64,000 nucleotides of DNA, taken from Gorsachius magnificus. Lineage: Eukaryota > Chordata > Aves > Pelecaniformes > Ardeidae. The notes beneath the pieces are model-generated. The model was not told the origin of the DNA. It did no database searches and worked only from the letters and a program-made list of their open reading frames with translations. The translations under genes were made by a program, and so were the position numbers. The first letter of the stretch is position 1. Each line of letters begins with the position of its first letter. Shown here one piece after another: positions 27,674 through 40,821 of the stretch. The stretch is taken from assembly GCA_034008185.1 (NCBI GenBank), contig CM067081.1, forward strand, positions 154,162,258-154,226,257, read 5' to 3'.

Positions 27674-30600
27674 TCTTCCTTGAGGACAAGCCTGTAATTT
27701 TATTATTCATATTATACCTGGGCAGAAAACAGTTTGAAGTAGTCCTGGTTGTTTAGAAGACTCAGCATCCTGTACCCAAGAGGAAGTAAGAATATGTAGA
27801 CCCTTGAGGTCCCATAGGGAAGTACTACATCGTCATGTAAGCTGCAGATTGCCTCTGCAGCCTTCTTTGAGCCCCAACACGCTCCTCTGATTTAATATTA
27901 ACTCTGACATCAGATGCCTTTGTCCGATTAGGATATATTAAGTCTGAGGTTTTGATCATTACAGAGCCCTGATTCCATGCCACAAAGTACAAGACCAGTA
28001 AGGGGGTTTACTGCAAATGATTGCGCATGACCCATGCCAGTAACATAAGACTTGAAGCATTTCAGCAGTAGACAGCTCTGTAACTTCTCACCACTGACGC
28101 TGCAGAACCAGAGACCCAAATATGCTGCCCTGGGCATCAAGCTGAGCATGATTTCTTCTCAAGTCTTACTCCTAATACCATAAAGTGAATTTGAGTAATG
28201 CCATATGACCTTTCTGCATGGTAGCTGAAGGATGCCAGTCTCGCTTCTACTAGGAGAAAAGCAAACTCCTGTCACCACAGATACTCTTAATAGATTTTTA
28301 GGAGGAGGTTTTGGGATTGTTTTTTTTTGGAAGCTATGCTAGTATAGTCTGTTACTTATCTGTATCTAGATAATGTTGGTGCCTGCTGGATCCTCAGCCT
28401 ACTGTTAGAAAGGACAGGGATAATCACTAGGGTGCCTTGTCAAAAATGGGTACCCTCTTACTTGCAGGAATGGTGAGATTCCTGCAAGACAGCTGCGTTG
28501 CATCAGGGATGCAGTCAGACAGTCTTAGGCAGGGAGATGAGATATTCACACACAAGCTGTACTGCTCTGCCACATCACGTAAAAGACAGTATGATGGAAG
28601 TTTTTGAGAGTGCCTTTCATTAGGGTTAGGGCTATGCTGCTCCCATCAGTCAGAAGGAAAGCAACGGGAAAAGTTGAAGTACTGTCCCACCGGAGACTCC
28701 ATAGTGTGTCTTGGCCAGCAGACCCAGTGTCCTGTGTCATAAATTACTAGATCAGAGGAAGTGCAGCTTGTTGCAATGTTGCAAGATTAAAAACAAATAT
28801 CCCTTTGTTGGTTTAACCTTTGGTTCCTTAGCCCTGCGGTTCACCTCTCTGAGCTACAAACAACAATCACAAGCCATGAGCATTGAGGAGAGGGCAATAG
28901 CTTCTTCCTCTTCCAGAAAAGGAAGTTCAGCATGAACTGCACTATTTAGCATGAGCCCACACCAGATGATTATTAAATGAATTAGCAATAAAAATTTCTT
29001 TTAAAAGATAAATAAACCAGGCTTAGATTACTGTTAAAATTAACTTTCATCAACGCCCTGCCAGTGCTGCTGAACTAGTGTTCTTTGCAGAAGCCAAGTG
29101 AATTGTTTGATGATTGAGTGGTATCAATCAACACAAACTATTGTGCTAGTTGCTTCATCTGAAGATCAAAGGGGTTTGCTTTAAGGCGAGCACAAAAATG
29201 CAGCACCACTAAGGGTTCCCGCCCCCGCATCTCTCCCCATTTCCAATACATGACTATTATTCTTTCCCAGGCAGAGCTCCCTGTATTTAAGTAACCACCA
29301 ACCATAAAGGCAAACCAAAAATCCCATCCTGTGAGAATTAAAGCTCTGACTAGGACAGCTCACAGACCACAGGCAACTGAACTGTTATATTACAAACCTA
29401 TCACACAACTAACCATGGCTGAGTGATGTTCAGGTGAGTGGACGCAGCTTGTCCTGGTTTCTTTCCCTGTGGCTCCCTGGCAAGAAGTCAAATCTCTTTT
29501 CAAGGTGGCTGGCTTGTTTCTTTCATACATTTGTAAGCAGTGCTATGGGTCATCTTCAGCCCTCTTCCTTGTCAAATATCAGTCTGAGATAGCACAACAC
29601 TTATATTTTTGTCAGCTAATAAGCCACCCAATTTTCTGATCCATGCCAGTGAGCTGCAGCTGGAGGCAGTGAAGCAGTGAGCTAGTTGTAGCAACAGTGA
29701 AGGAGCATCAAGAAGGGGAAAATTACGTAGGAGAGAATTCTGACTGCCCCAGAAACTCATACAAATTCTCTCAGGTCACGCAAAATACTCCCATCAGCAC
29801 CCTGAACTGAAACAAGTGTCTGGCTAAACAGCTCAGGAGCTATTCTAGCATTTGTGATTTGTGCCCAGACATCATCTGAGTATTTTGCCTTTGGCTCACA
29901 CAGGTTAGGACAGGTACACAGCTCCATCTCAAGGCATGGCATCACCAGAGTTTCCCTGCACTGACTGCAAGTCCCACTGTAGTAACCAAATTCAAATAAG
30001 TGGTCTACCTTGATTTCAAAGTAGTCAAGGCCACTACAATGCAATCCAAATGTGGGAAAAGGATGGAAAGGAGCTAAGGGACAGACAAAGGGTACATTCT
30101 CTGCTGTGTTTTGAGATGAGGTGGAAAGTCAATGAGGCAGAAAAATCTCATTCTGATGGCAAGTGCTGTAAAAGAGAAGATTCACATCAATGGGGCAAGC
30201 CTATCAACTAGGAAAAGACAGAAGGTTAATGATGCCAAACCTAAAAGAAAAAAAAACATAGGTGCAGTCCTACGTTTTGGTGGGAGCCAAGAAGAAAAGA
30301 CAAAAAATCTACTTTTTCACATGTAGCTTAAGAAATCTATGGCTGAAATTATACAGAGCAGTAGCTTGCAATAGCAGAGGACTACACTGATTCAGCAATT
30401 CTCCCTAATCCTACACAGAGGCGTCAGAGAAGACAGTAGGAATGACCTGTATTTATTGGACATGGAGAGGGAAAGAATGCACGAGTAACTAAACATTTTA
30501 GTTCTCCTCTGTATATTCTGCCACTATGACCATGCTACATTATTTGAAGAACTCTCTACTCAGCTAACGTTTTTAAGAAGGATCAACCACCTCTCGCCTC

Positions 30601-33600
30601 CATTCCACCACACCCACCCTTCCCCATCCATAAGACTACCTCAATACAGTCATTCAAAGCCTTCTGTACAGCACCAGAGCTATGCTGCCCTGTAGAAAAG
30701 AGCAGCAGGGAATACTTTAATTAGTATTTTCTCCTGAAGGGTAAAAAATGATTCTGAAATTACTTTGCCTGGTAATGAAATGCATCCTTTTTCACTCTAT
30801 TGTAGATCTGGAACAGTGATTCCTGCTTCATGTATTTGCCTTAGTTTATTTTTTTTGTTGTTGTTTTGTTTGTTTTGTTTTACAGATTTGTTTCTATCGT
30901 GATGAAAGCTAGACAAAATACTACAAAAGTGGGGGAGAAGGCAACACCAATATCAAGGGAAATGGAATTTTCTCTTGCCTTGATGAAGTCAGTTAGTCAA
31001 GATGGGTGAGAACAGTCTCAGTGGAAACAGAAAACTTGCAAACTATTTTATTTTGGGGGGAACTGAATTCATCAGCATGATTAGGGTAAAAAAACCAATA
31101 TATTTCACTAGTTGAATGTTCTCTGCCCCCTTATATTTAACATAGGTACTTCTAGTAAAGTAACACTGGAGTGAGGACTGACTTTTGGAGTGGAAACAGT
31201 TGTGTTTAAAATTACTTTCTTATGTTTGATAGCGGGATAGTGCAGGTGAAATTTGGGCAACACTGAGGACCTGACTCAGAGGATGTTCTCTCCATGCCCA
31301 ACTGACCCTAGGTAACAGTCAAGGTAACAGTCAAGATCTGAGTTCTGTGCTGACCTGCTTTATTTCTCTGACAGGCAACAGGTATTTAGCAGGATGGGAG
31401 CTGCTCAGATTTACACTCTTAATCTCTGAATGACTCCATAACATCTTAGGAGGCAGGACTCATGCACCCTGATCATTAAAGCCAACATCTTTCTTATTTT
31501 TCTGATAAACATTTCTCCCATGTAGAACTTTCTCAGTATTTCCGTTGCCTCATTCACCAAGTGACTTGGTTCATTGGCTCTGAACTCAGACTCAAGCAGA
31601 GGACACTTCCACCTTTCAAAGCAGGTATGGCTCAGACACATGTGCCAACACCATCAGTTTTTTCATGGGTTGGGTTCTGAAGACATTCCCCGGTCAGGCT
31701 GGGTAGCCATTCACCAGCCATGTCAGTTAAGAAACATGAAGAGCAGTTGTAACCTTAGATTTTCTGTGTGTGGCGCATGGGCAACTCACATTCCTGAAAA
31801 GATGCCCAGCAATTACAGAAACAATTAAATACATCTTTTCCTGCTATGCAGTGAAGTGCATTTCAATAACACTCCTGTGTACTTATTAAATGTGTTTCCC
31901 TGGAGGATCTCCAGAATGATAAGCATTCATTAATCACCACAAGGTAGCTGTAAGGTACCAAACTACTTGAAAACTACCTCAAACAGGTGATGAGAGACAG
32001 ACCTAGAGGCCATTTTATATTAGGACAACTTCATGCTGCTGTGCTGACACACAGCCAACTTGCTGTGAGCCACTCCAGCCCCAGAAGAGTTACTTTTCTT
32101 GTAAGAAAACATACTTCGGCCAACAGCACCCCTACATTTGTTGATCATCCCAAAAGCTTCAGCCAGGGGAACAGAGGGGAGATCCAGGCATCCATGAACT
32201 GATAATCCTCAACCAACCCAGAAGCTGAGGCAGACCACAGGCTGTCAGCACAAGTTACCTTCAGCCACCTCTAATGAGTTCTCATGGGCTAGGATGGAGA
32301 AAAGCAGGGTGGAGGGGAAGGAAGGACACAGCCAGACCCCACATTTTCCCACAGGGTCACAGAATTATAGTTCAGCTACCAGAGTCACCCACAAATTGGC
32401 AAAAGAGGACAGAGACCCTCGCCATTGTAGCAGGCGGCTCCCGCTACCCACACCCGACACACGAGCTCCTCAGTCAACAGCTCACAGCATAAGATTTCAC
32501 TGGAATTAACAGAATCCCCCAGAATACAAACTCAAGGGGTAGTCGGTATTTAAATAAGGTTTTCACATTATTACCGCAGTAAAGGCAAGGTTTCTCCTGA
32601 AAAAATCATACTAGTGGGAACTCCAGTACACTGTGTTAGGGGGAAACCACCCAGTACTAATACAGCTTACTTTTGCTCCAGAACTGGACAGCTATTCTAT
32701 TGGAACAGGTGGAGGTTAACTGAGAAAATTCAGACACCAACATCTCGGCACAATTCCTAACACATCACCAGGCTGTTTGAAACTCTGTACCAATGCAGAA
32801 AAAAGATTTTAAACAAAGTTTACGGAGAATTTGCACTGCAGAGTACGACTGTCTCTGATGCTCAATCAGGAGACCACAGAAGTTTTGGTACTTTCATTTG
32901 TATACATGAGTATGTGTGCATATACATGTTTTAATTAAGCCTTATTAATGTACTTACTCTATTTTCTCCCTATAATTATACAGTTATACAGAAAAGCATT
33001 CAGAAGTCTAGATGACTCAGTTCGATGACAAGATATGAACTGCCAGATTTAGTCAATAGTACAAACCCGGCTCCGCAGCTTAAGTCAGTAATCTGGAGCA
33101 GACTGAATAATTTAAATACAGCTTTGACGAGTTTTGTCCTTTTTTTCTTTGTTAATTGTCTGCTAACAGGCGGTAAAAAAATCTGAAATTTATTCATTAT
33201 TCAAAATGATTCATAAATGTCTTCACTGACTAACTCGTGGCCTACAAATATCTTAAGCTATGACTGTCACAACTAAGTAAACAATTTGCAATTCATGGTG
33301 TAACTTATGTAATGAATTTTTCACCTTATGTAACTAGCTTGAACAGTTCAAACAGCTGACAAACACAGCATACATTTTTAATTGCAGTTAACAGTTGGGT
33401 GGTTACAGGAATCACCCTCCCAGGAGACAAACAGTGCCACGTGATTTAAGTTGCAAGTACCAAATCTTTCATTTGAGGACATGCTGTGAAACTCACTTTC
33501 TTTGCCCACACCCGATGAAGTATGTAAGCCTTCAAGCTATAAATGAATTTTCCACATAACCTTATGCTGTAGTAGTAATATTAAAAAACTTCTAATTAAG

Positions 33601-36086
33601 CATGATTTTCTCAAATTCAGAAAATGTCATTTTTCTTTGTTCCATCTTCCTTATAGTACTCCAAGATTTGGAAAATGCACACTTACCAAGAAGCTGTTGC
33701 CTTTTTCCTAGCACGACAAAACTTGCACAACAAACTGCATCAAGTGTTGGGGTTACATTAACACGCTCTCTCCCTGACACTGCACTTCACTTCAGGGGTT
33801 TAAGACGAATGCATGAAACTATATTACAGGAGATGGCTTTAAGCAGTTTCTCAAACAAATTAAGAGCTTCAGGCAACCAAGGTTTACAATTTATCTCAGA
33901 ATCCAATTCCTCAGCTTATCACCACAGTCAATTCTGTCTTGTATTGAACCAAAATTTTACATTTCGGTTCATTATTAATCACTTCCTCTATGTGTTTCTC
34001 AAACTTTCCTCTTACAAGAGCCATGGAGAACTTGATGATCTCCCGTCTTTCCTTCCATTTTTTGTGCCAAGGTACAAGCCAGGTTTTGATACCATTAATC
34101 TGGCTCTCCAAAGCAATCCTTTTAATTGTGTTTAAAGTCAGGAAAATGAAAGTGACTGTAATGGGGCTACTACCGAAAATAAATAGAAGCTCTGATATCT
34201 GGCCCTACTGATTTAGCTTTGGAAAAAATTTAACTCCTAAGCCAATCATCCCAGTGTCCCAGTTTTTACTGCTCTTTATTTCCCCCCAGTATTATTCTGA
34301 TAGCAGAGTGAACTGTTCCTGTGCAGTCAGACAACAGCTATCAACAGTTCTGGGGTACTCTGATGCTTTGCCCTCTTCTACGCTTATAATACATTTTAAA
34401 ATCCTGCCAGTTTAATATCTGTTGTCATACAGGTTACAACCATTTGTATTGTTCGCTAAAAGGAACTGTTCCCAGACAGGACCCTGCCCACCAGCAACGA
34501 GAGCTTTACAGAGCCCAGGCTTGAAACAGCAAGGGCCACCATGAGGGCTCTGGCATTACGGCTGTGAAGCACCTCTTGCCAACAAGTGTAGGGCAGTGGT
34601 GAATCAGATCCCAGGGTCATGGCCTTCAAGAAAAAACACTTTTCTTCACTAAATAGTTAAGTCTCCAATGTTTTATATCTCTGCTACTTCCCATGACTAT
34701 ATACTTTTATGGAAACATTATTGAAAATTTCAATCTAACAATTAGAAAACTAGGATTTCATTATAACAACTTTAGAGATTATATGAAGATGCCACTGAAA
34801 TTTAATGGAGGAAAGACAAAAGAAAATGAGCCTATCTTGAACTACCTAAAAAAACCCTACCTAAAAAGACTGGGACTATCTTTCCACAACTGTCTTCTCA
34901 TTTTTCAGACAGCTCTCACCTCTGGGACTCCATCTGTCCTCAGGACTTTCCTTTGCCAGTGGTAACATATTCCTCATGATTTGCCCTGAATGTATAAGCA
35001 GCCATGTGTACTCCCCCCCCATCAACACACACACTTGTCTTTTGTTCCTTCCTGCCCATGTTCCACTGTGCTATTTTAGTCTGTCTCTTCTTCTGTCTAG
35101 ACAAATTTTACAGTTATTCGTATTACTGCATTTTCCTAATAAAAATACCCCTGTGCAATCTGCCATCACAGGGCCTATATGCCATTTAAGATAAATTTAA
35201 ACACCTAAAATAAAGCTGAAAAGGCGCATGGGCCTCATATCTTTTGGATATGCATGATTCACACAAATAGGGAATCCAAAAGCAGGTTATTCCAATTCTT
35301 CAGTGTAGGCTTTATTAGATTATTTTCTGAAGAAAGTTCCCGCAGTATAGATGATGGTCCCACTGACCCCAACTTTAACAGTATATCCCAGGCAAAATGA
35401 TCTTTTTAGATAAGACTATGGTACTTACAAAGAGCAGCATCAAATTCTGTATTGTGCTCCAGCTGCAAAGCAGTAGCCAACCTTTTATACTACTACTTCC
35501 TACAATATTTTGACTTTTAAAGGCTCAGCTCCAGGAACCTACACTTGTGGAGGACAGCTGAAAACATACCCTGAATACTTGGTTATTGATCAATAACCAG
35601 AAGAAAATAAAAATTAAGCCAATATTGGTCAGCCATGTATTGGTTTTAAATCTCTTTTTTTTTAGAGCTAGATTGACTTTTTTGCACATTTGAAGTGTGT
35701 CTTGTCAAGTAATGCACAGAATAAAATATCAGGTATGAACAAGAGTATTAAAACCCAGAACTTAGACATAAATCCTGCATGAAAGAGATGGCCTTTCTAA
35801 TACTTTCCCCATTTATAATGTTCTTCTCAGCAACATTCAGCACAACGTAGCAGTCATCCCCCAAAATCTCACACAATGTGACACATATTGTAATAGGGTT
35901 CATTTAATATTTTCACTTATAATACATAAAATGTCAAGTCAATTAGACTGCTACCATTACAGCTTCCTGGTGACAGTTTGCTCTACAGATGTGTGACCTA
36001 ATGCTCTTGCTATTTGTTACTCTGGGAAGAAAAGCGTTGCTTTTGCATTATGTAAGGGACCATCAGAAGGTAAGAAAGCTGTTAGA
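27674..36086. other. Intronic span with low-complexity patches
   Basis: No exon or young repeat. Minor features are a T/G-rich low-complexity run at 30849-30882, a perfect 12-bp tandem pair (GGTAACAGTCAA) at 31311-31334, and a motif-dense AT-rich segment at 28970-29180. The 177-codon plus frame at 33602-34135 has no recognised domain, no splice context and biased AT-rich composition. I treat it as chance. Confidence 0.4.
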
Positions 36087-36252
36087 GCCGTGGGTTTCAA
36101 CCTATTTTAACTCACAGACCTATAAAGCATCTCAAATGGAGGTATAGATCCCTGGATAATGAATTTAAGCCTAATGACAATAGCCTCGCTTTTCTCATTA
36201 CCTTTCACCAACCCTCAGAAATAGTCCCCGGACCATTGGTCGAAGACCATTA
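36087..36252. mobile_element. Relic of a hAT-like non-autonomous DNA transposon
   Basis: The left end reads GTGGGTTTCAACC and the right end, reverse-complemented, ATGGTCTTCGACC. These are imperfect terminal inverted repeats resembling CAGTGGTTTTCAACC of an old amniote hAT MITE. Internal 'ctcaaatggaggt' and paired 'acagacc' and 'ccccggacc' motifs also fit that element. The possible 8-bp target duplications agree at only 5 of 8 positions, so the insertion is old. The family name cannot be fixed by eye. Confidence 0.5.
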
Positions 36253-36739
36253 CTTTAGGGCAGCGAAGAATTACATGCTGACACACACAGTACCGCTGAC
36301 CGAGTCATAAGCTGAATAATTACACATATTGCAGCAAAGCAGAAACTCCCGTGACTGGCCAGTCCTAGGCTCTGTGCCGGCATACAGGTACCTGTGCAAG
36401 CAACCACCCCAGTAAGTAGCGTCAGTGCAATGAAGGAAGCTACACAAAGGCGCTAAATTGCACGCAGAAGTATTTGCTGGGTAAAGAACAAGGATGCAGC
36501 GTGAGAACTTTTAACTCCCACCCTGCCTTGGCAAGTCACCAACCCTGCATTCAAAACCCCCATACTGGAAAAACAGCACATACCTAAAGAATACGATCAG
36601 TCCCATTAATTCAATCGAACCCATTTTTCCTGATCCATTTGGCCCTTGAACTAAGACCTTTCTTGGGAAAGTGTTGATGAATTCCTTGCTTGTTTAAATC
36701 TATTTCCACTTACTCGTAAGTAAATGCAGACCAGACGTA
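36253..36739. other. Unrecognised intronic spacer
   Basis: About 490 bp with no recognisable feature; composition becomes GC-richer toward its right end. Confidence 0.35.
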
Positions 36740-38110
36740 CATGAAGGACTTTCCCCTCACTGCTCATTCAGCAGCCCCCACACTGGGCCCTGGGTCCCCT
36801 TCAGGCCCACAAGCTCGGAGCCATCGTGGCCTGCCAGCACTGGGACAGCTTCAGTGAAAGCTCTCAGGCAGATGGAGAGCCAACGCTATAGTCTCCCCAG
36901 GCTGAGAATAAAAAAGTTTAAGAGCCAGCCTGCATGAGGACAATGCTCTGCCGTCCCTGCCCAGCCTCAGGCACCCACCGGGCAGGGGGTCAGTGTGGTG
37001 CCTCCCTGACAGGCAGCCAGCTGCATTACCAGGACCACACATGGCTGCTTTACAAGCCGAGCCTGCGCTAGTGCATCACCCAGCCCAAGCACCAGCACTC
37101 CTCAGGTGGCCACCACCACCTTAGGTGTCTCATGCGAGAAACCCCCACAGCTCCTCCTAAGAGGTGACAATGCTGCAAACTGACGGCAAAGTCTCCCCAG
37201 GCCAAGGGAAGAGCCAGGAAAGAAAAAGGCGCTCAACGCAGTGTTTCCTTTCCTCAGGCTGCGCAGCTGAGAGCTGCACAAGCCATGTGGGCATGGGGGA
37301 GGCCCTGCAGCACTAGCAGGTCCCACGCCACCTCCCCACCAGAGGGTGGTGCCACATCTGTACCCAGAGAGCCCACGCTCCGGGGCGCCGGAGCAGCACG
37401 GCCTCTTGTGCTCCTGCCTTGCTCGCCCTCACCGCTGTGGGGTCTCAGCCTTCGCACAACCTGCCTGCACGGGGAGCTGTGCCCAGGCTGGGGCACCACC
37501 GACACCCGCGCTGCCAGTTCAGCCTGCGGGGGCCTACAGCACCCTGGTCCTCAACCCACAGGGGCACCCCAGCGCCAGCTGCCACCAGCCACGGGGGGCA
37601 CAAAACAAGGTCCTTCTGCACCACAGGGCCCAGCCAAGCAGTACCTTGTTCAAATGGTGGGCAAAGCCTCATGATTGAACATGGTGGGGCCTGGTAATGG
37701 AGTCCATCAGCACAGCGAGGAGTGAGCCAGGGCCGTGACACACCCCAGGGGTGGGGCTGGAGACCACTACCCCACGACAGAGCTCAGGAAAGGGCTAACA
37801 GCCCCAGGGCTGAGCTGAATGGCACCCGGACGCGGGTGTGGGGAGTGCCCAGGGCCAGCACTGCCTCTGCTGAGGGGAAGCTGTACCTGCCACGCTGCCA
37901 TCAGCCCCTTGTGGTCTGTGGGGCTTGTTTTCCCCACGGAGATGTGGAGGAGCCATACCCGGAGCAGTGCTCCCCACCGCTGCCTCAGCGTCTGCCCACA
38001 GCGAGGGTCACTGGGCTGAGGGATTGCAGCAACTGCAAATGGTACCGGCTGCAAATGGTCAGGATCTGGCGCTGCAGCGGCAGGGCTTGAGTGAAATGTG
38101 GTGCTTCCTT
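36740..38110. other. GC-rich segment within an otherwise AT-rich intron
   Basis: Roughly 1.4 kb of C- and G-rich sequence with scattered CpG, abrupt against both flanks. It carries many overlapping open frames on both strands (for example 37285-37674 and 37722-38090, plus; 37445-37741, minus), which GC richness alone produces because stop codons are AT-rich. None has a recognisable domain. It could be a decayed CpG island, an alternative or non-coding RNA promoter, or a repeat I do not know. CpG density looks too low for a typical active island. Confidence 0.5.
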
Positions 38111-39499
38111 TTCCCTCAAGAAAACTTCAAACTGATAAAAGGCAAACAAATCCCCCCATAAATTTTCTCGGGATTATTTACAATGTTCACTTGGCAGAGG
38201 CAATTAACATCTAGGGGCCTTATGTATCTCCCCCTCCAGCAGCAAACAGCCACTGAAATAAAGGAATTGTCAAGCAAAGGGCAAGAGAAAAGTGCACAAA
38301 ATTTCCACCCCTGCAGCAATGCCTGGAGGATGCTTCTGTCTCTTGCTCGCCTCATTCTTCCAGAAACCGCCGGCACCCTCAGCCGGCTGAGGCATCCTCC
38401 TGCTCATCTCCTTGTCTTCTTGTCCTCACCCCCACCTGCAGCCCTGTGGCAGTGCCCAGGCACGTTTCACGCCCACTGAAAACGCCCTCTGGAAATATTT
38501 AGCAAGCAAAGACCAAAGGTGTCTTTGGATGTAAACAGTCTGCCATGCTGCAGATGAACAAAATGAAAGCAATCTGAAGTTTACGTGGGGAAGAAACCAA
38601 AATTAAAAGGAACGCAGATCTCACCCCTGAGTGCATGGGGGCTCCTGCTAGAGGGTACGCTGTGGGTAGAGGAGCCGGGCCTCAGGCAGTGAAGAGATTT
38701 GTGAAGCGGCATGGTGAAAGAGCTTCACCTTTAAGGAAGAAGACAACCTTTGTTCTTCTTAATTGTGCGGCAAGGCACATGATGGGTTAACTCACCAGAT
38801 TTTAATGTGTTTAGACTAGATAATTAGATAAAACATTTGCAAGATTGGGCTATGTTAACAAGATTCCTGAAATGTGTACACTCACTGGGAACATAATATG
38901 GAAGTCATAACCATGTAGTAATAAATTAATATGCAAATTGGATATGTTGGGTTAGAAGAGGACAGGTTGAATGAATGGTGCATTTGCAATGATTACATTT
39001 TTAATATTTCTTGATCATTTTGTTCTGTCAGGCCAGAAGTTCACATGTGTGAAAGGGATAACAAGCCCCTACATGGTTTGTGGCATTAGAGGGCTTCTTT
39101 GGTGGTACTAATGAAGCAGATGCCTGTTACCTCCACGACTTTCTATAATATACAACCTTGTAAAAGTAACTAGTGTTGATCAGTCTCTATACTCTCATAC
39201 CTGAAAGTCAACACTTTACTTTGGCCTATTTTTGTTTGGCAGAATATATGGAAAAGAAACTGATAGTGCAGAAGAAACAAAATGTCTGGTAGATGGAAAT
39301 CGTCTCAGACAGGTGAACGGCTCCAGTTCACCTCTCTTCTGGTACAGGCTGACTCCATGCAGTATAGCCTCCGAAGTTTTGCCTCCAGGGCCTGTTACCT
39401 ACCTCTGCAGATACTTTACTGACAACAAAACCTGAAGAGAAAGTTAGTACTACGTATTCTGACAGCAGAAAGTTCTTTGTAGTTTTCAGACTAATTTGT
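38111..39499. other. Intronic sequence, possible conserved element at 38140-38330
   Basis: Composition returns to AT-rich. The segment 38140-38330 is non-repetitive with mixed TF-like motifs and could be conserved non-coding sequence; no comparison is possible here. Nothing else stands out. Confidence 0.35.
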
Positions 39500-40110
39500 C
39501 ACTTCCTTGCATGTCCTTTCTCATTATATACTCCTTTGAATCACACATAGTCATTCTTCTCCTCTTAGCATTAACACCCACCAAATATTTGTAGTCTTGG
39601 TGCACATCCCCGCCTTTATCATCTCTTATCCACATTTAGCACCTCTAATCTTTCCACCTAAATCAATCCTGAAGCCATCCTGATAATTTCTCTCGTCTTT
39701 GAACTCCTTTCAGTTTGTTGAGACACTGCTAGTAAAGTTTTGTGCAAGGCTGGATGTGACAGTTTTAGGTGTGAATGCATCAGAACTATATAGAGTAAAT
39801 CTATTACCACCTTGAGCTGCGATACAGTGCTTCCATATACGCAGCTCAAAACCATATTGTCACTTTTCTGCAAAAACGCTGCTTTACAAATTATCATGTA
39901 ATGTCCTATCACGAGTCTCAGAGCTGATCTCCAGGCTTTTGCTTCTTTCTGAGTGGCATGAGTTCCAGGTTATTTTCATATCTTGCTTTTTCCATTAGTA
40001 GACAGATACAGAGCTCACAGGCTTGGAAAATATCAATAGGAGGAGTATCAGAATGCACTATAATAATCAGAAAAAGCTTCAACATATTTTCCAAAGTCTC
40101 CATGGCATTT
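39500..40110 (-). mobile_element. Ancient CR1 LINE fossil (amniote/turtle-like type)
   Basis: On the minus strand, 40000-39650 reads like a mutated CR1 ORF2 C-terminal region. The block 'gcagaaaagtgacaatatgg' is followed by 'ttgagctgcgtatatggaag' and 'aggtggtaatag', then by remnants of the usual 'gaaagagttcaaagaagagc' block. It is much more diverged than the young avian CR1 copies here and resembles the CR1 type abundant in turtles and crocodilians. All frames are broken. Boundaries are approximate. Confidence 0.7.
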
Positions 40111-40420
40111 TGCCCCTGAAGAAAAAATTGGTTTGGGTAAATCCTTGTTTAGTTTCTGTGTGCACAGAGATTACTCCTGGGACAGCAAAAGACCACTGTC
40201 CTGGTTTCTGCTGGGACAGAGTTAATTTTCTTCCTAGTAGATGGCATAGTGCTGTGTTTTGGATTTAGTACGAGGATAACACCCTGATGGTTTAGTTATT
40301 GATATGCAGTGCCTAGACTACTCAAGGACTTTTTCAGCTTCCCCTGCTCTGCCAGGGTCACAAGAAGCTGGGAGGGGGCACGGCCAGGAGAGCTGACCCC
40401 AACTGGCCAAAGGGCTATTC

Positions 40421-40648
40421 ATAGAATCATAGAATCATAGAATGTTTTGGGTTGGAAGGGACCCCTAGAGGTCATCCAGTCCAACCCCCCTGCAGTGAGC
40501 AGGGACACTGCTAACTAGATCAGGTTGCTCAGAGCCCCATCCAACCTGGCCTTGAATGTTCCCAGGGATGGGGCCTCCACCACCTCTCTGGGCAACCCGT
40601 TCCAGTGTTTCACCACCCTCGTTGTAAAGAATTTCTTCCTTATATCCT
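40421..40648 (-). mobile_element. CR1 LINE 3' fragment nested inside the LTR
   Basis: The plus strand starts with the octamer tail as three partial repeats (atagaatcatagaatcatag), followed by 'ggttggaagggacccctag', 'gtcatccagtccaacccccc' and onward to 'aagaatttcttccttatatc'. It is a clean 5'-truncated CR1 of about 228 bp. The LTR resumes immediately after it. TATTC is present on both sides (40416-40420 and 40649-40653), a likely 5-bp target duplication. The copy is well preserved, so it is younger than the LTR and than the CR1 at 17772. Confidence 0.92.
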
Positions 40649-40794
40649 TATTCCAGACCATATGATGTCATGCTTGAGGGGAGTTAGCGGGGGGAGAGTG
40701 ATCGCTGTTGGGGACGGGCTGGGCATCGGTCAGCAGGTGGTGAGCAATTGCATTGCGCATCACTTGTTTTGTATATTCCATATATTTTCTTACC

Positions 40795-40821
40795 ATTATT
40801 ATTATTATTATTATTATTATT
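40795..40821 (+). repeat. (ATT)9 microsatellite within the LTR
   Basis: Nine uninterrupted ATT units. The LTR family normally carries a short ATT run at this place, so this is an expanded resident tract and probably length-polymorphic. Confidence 0.9.

Noticed and set aside
33602..34135. 177-codon open frame on the plus strand
   Set aside because: AT-rich, no motif and no initiation or splice support. Best explained as chance in 64 kb.
37285..38090. Several overlapping open frames on both strands
   Set aside because: The region is GC-rich, so stop codons are rare in all frames. No peptide resembles a known protein, and TMEM178B exon 1 is not among them.
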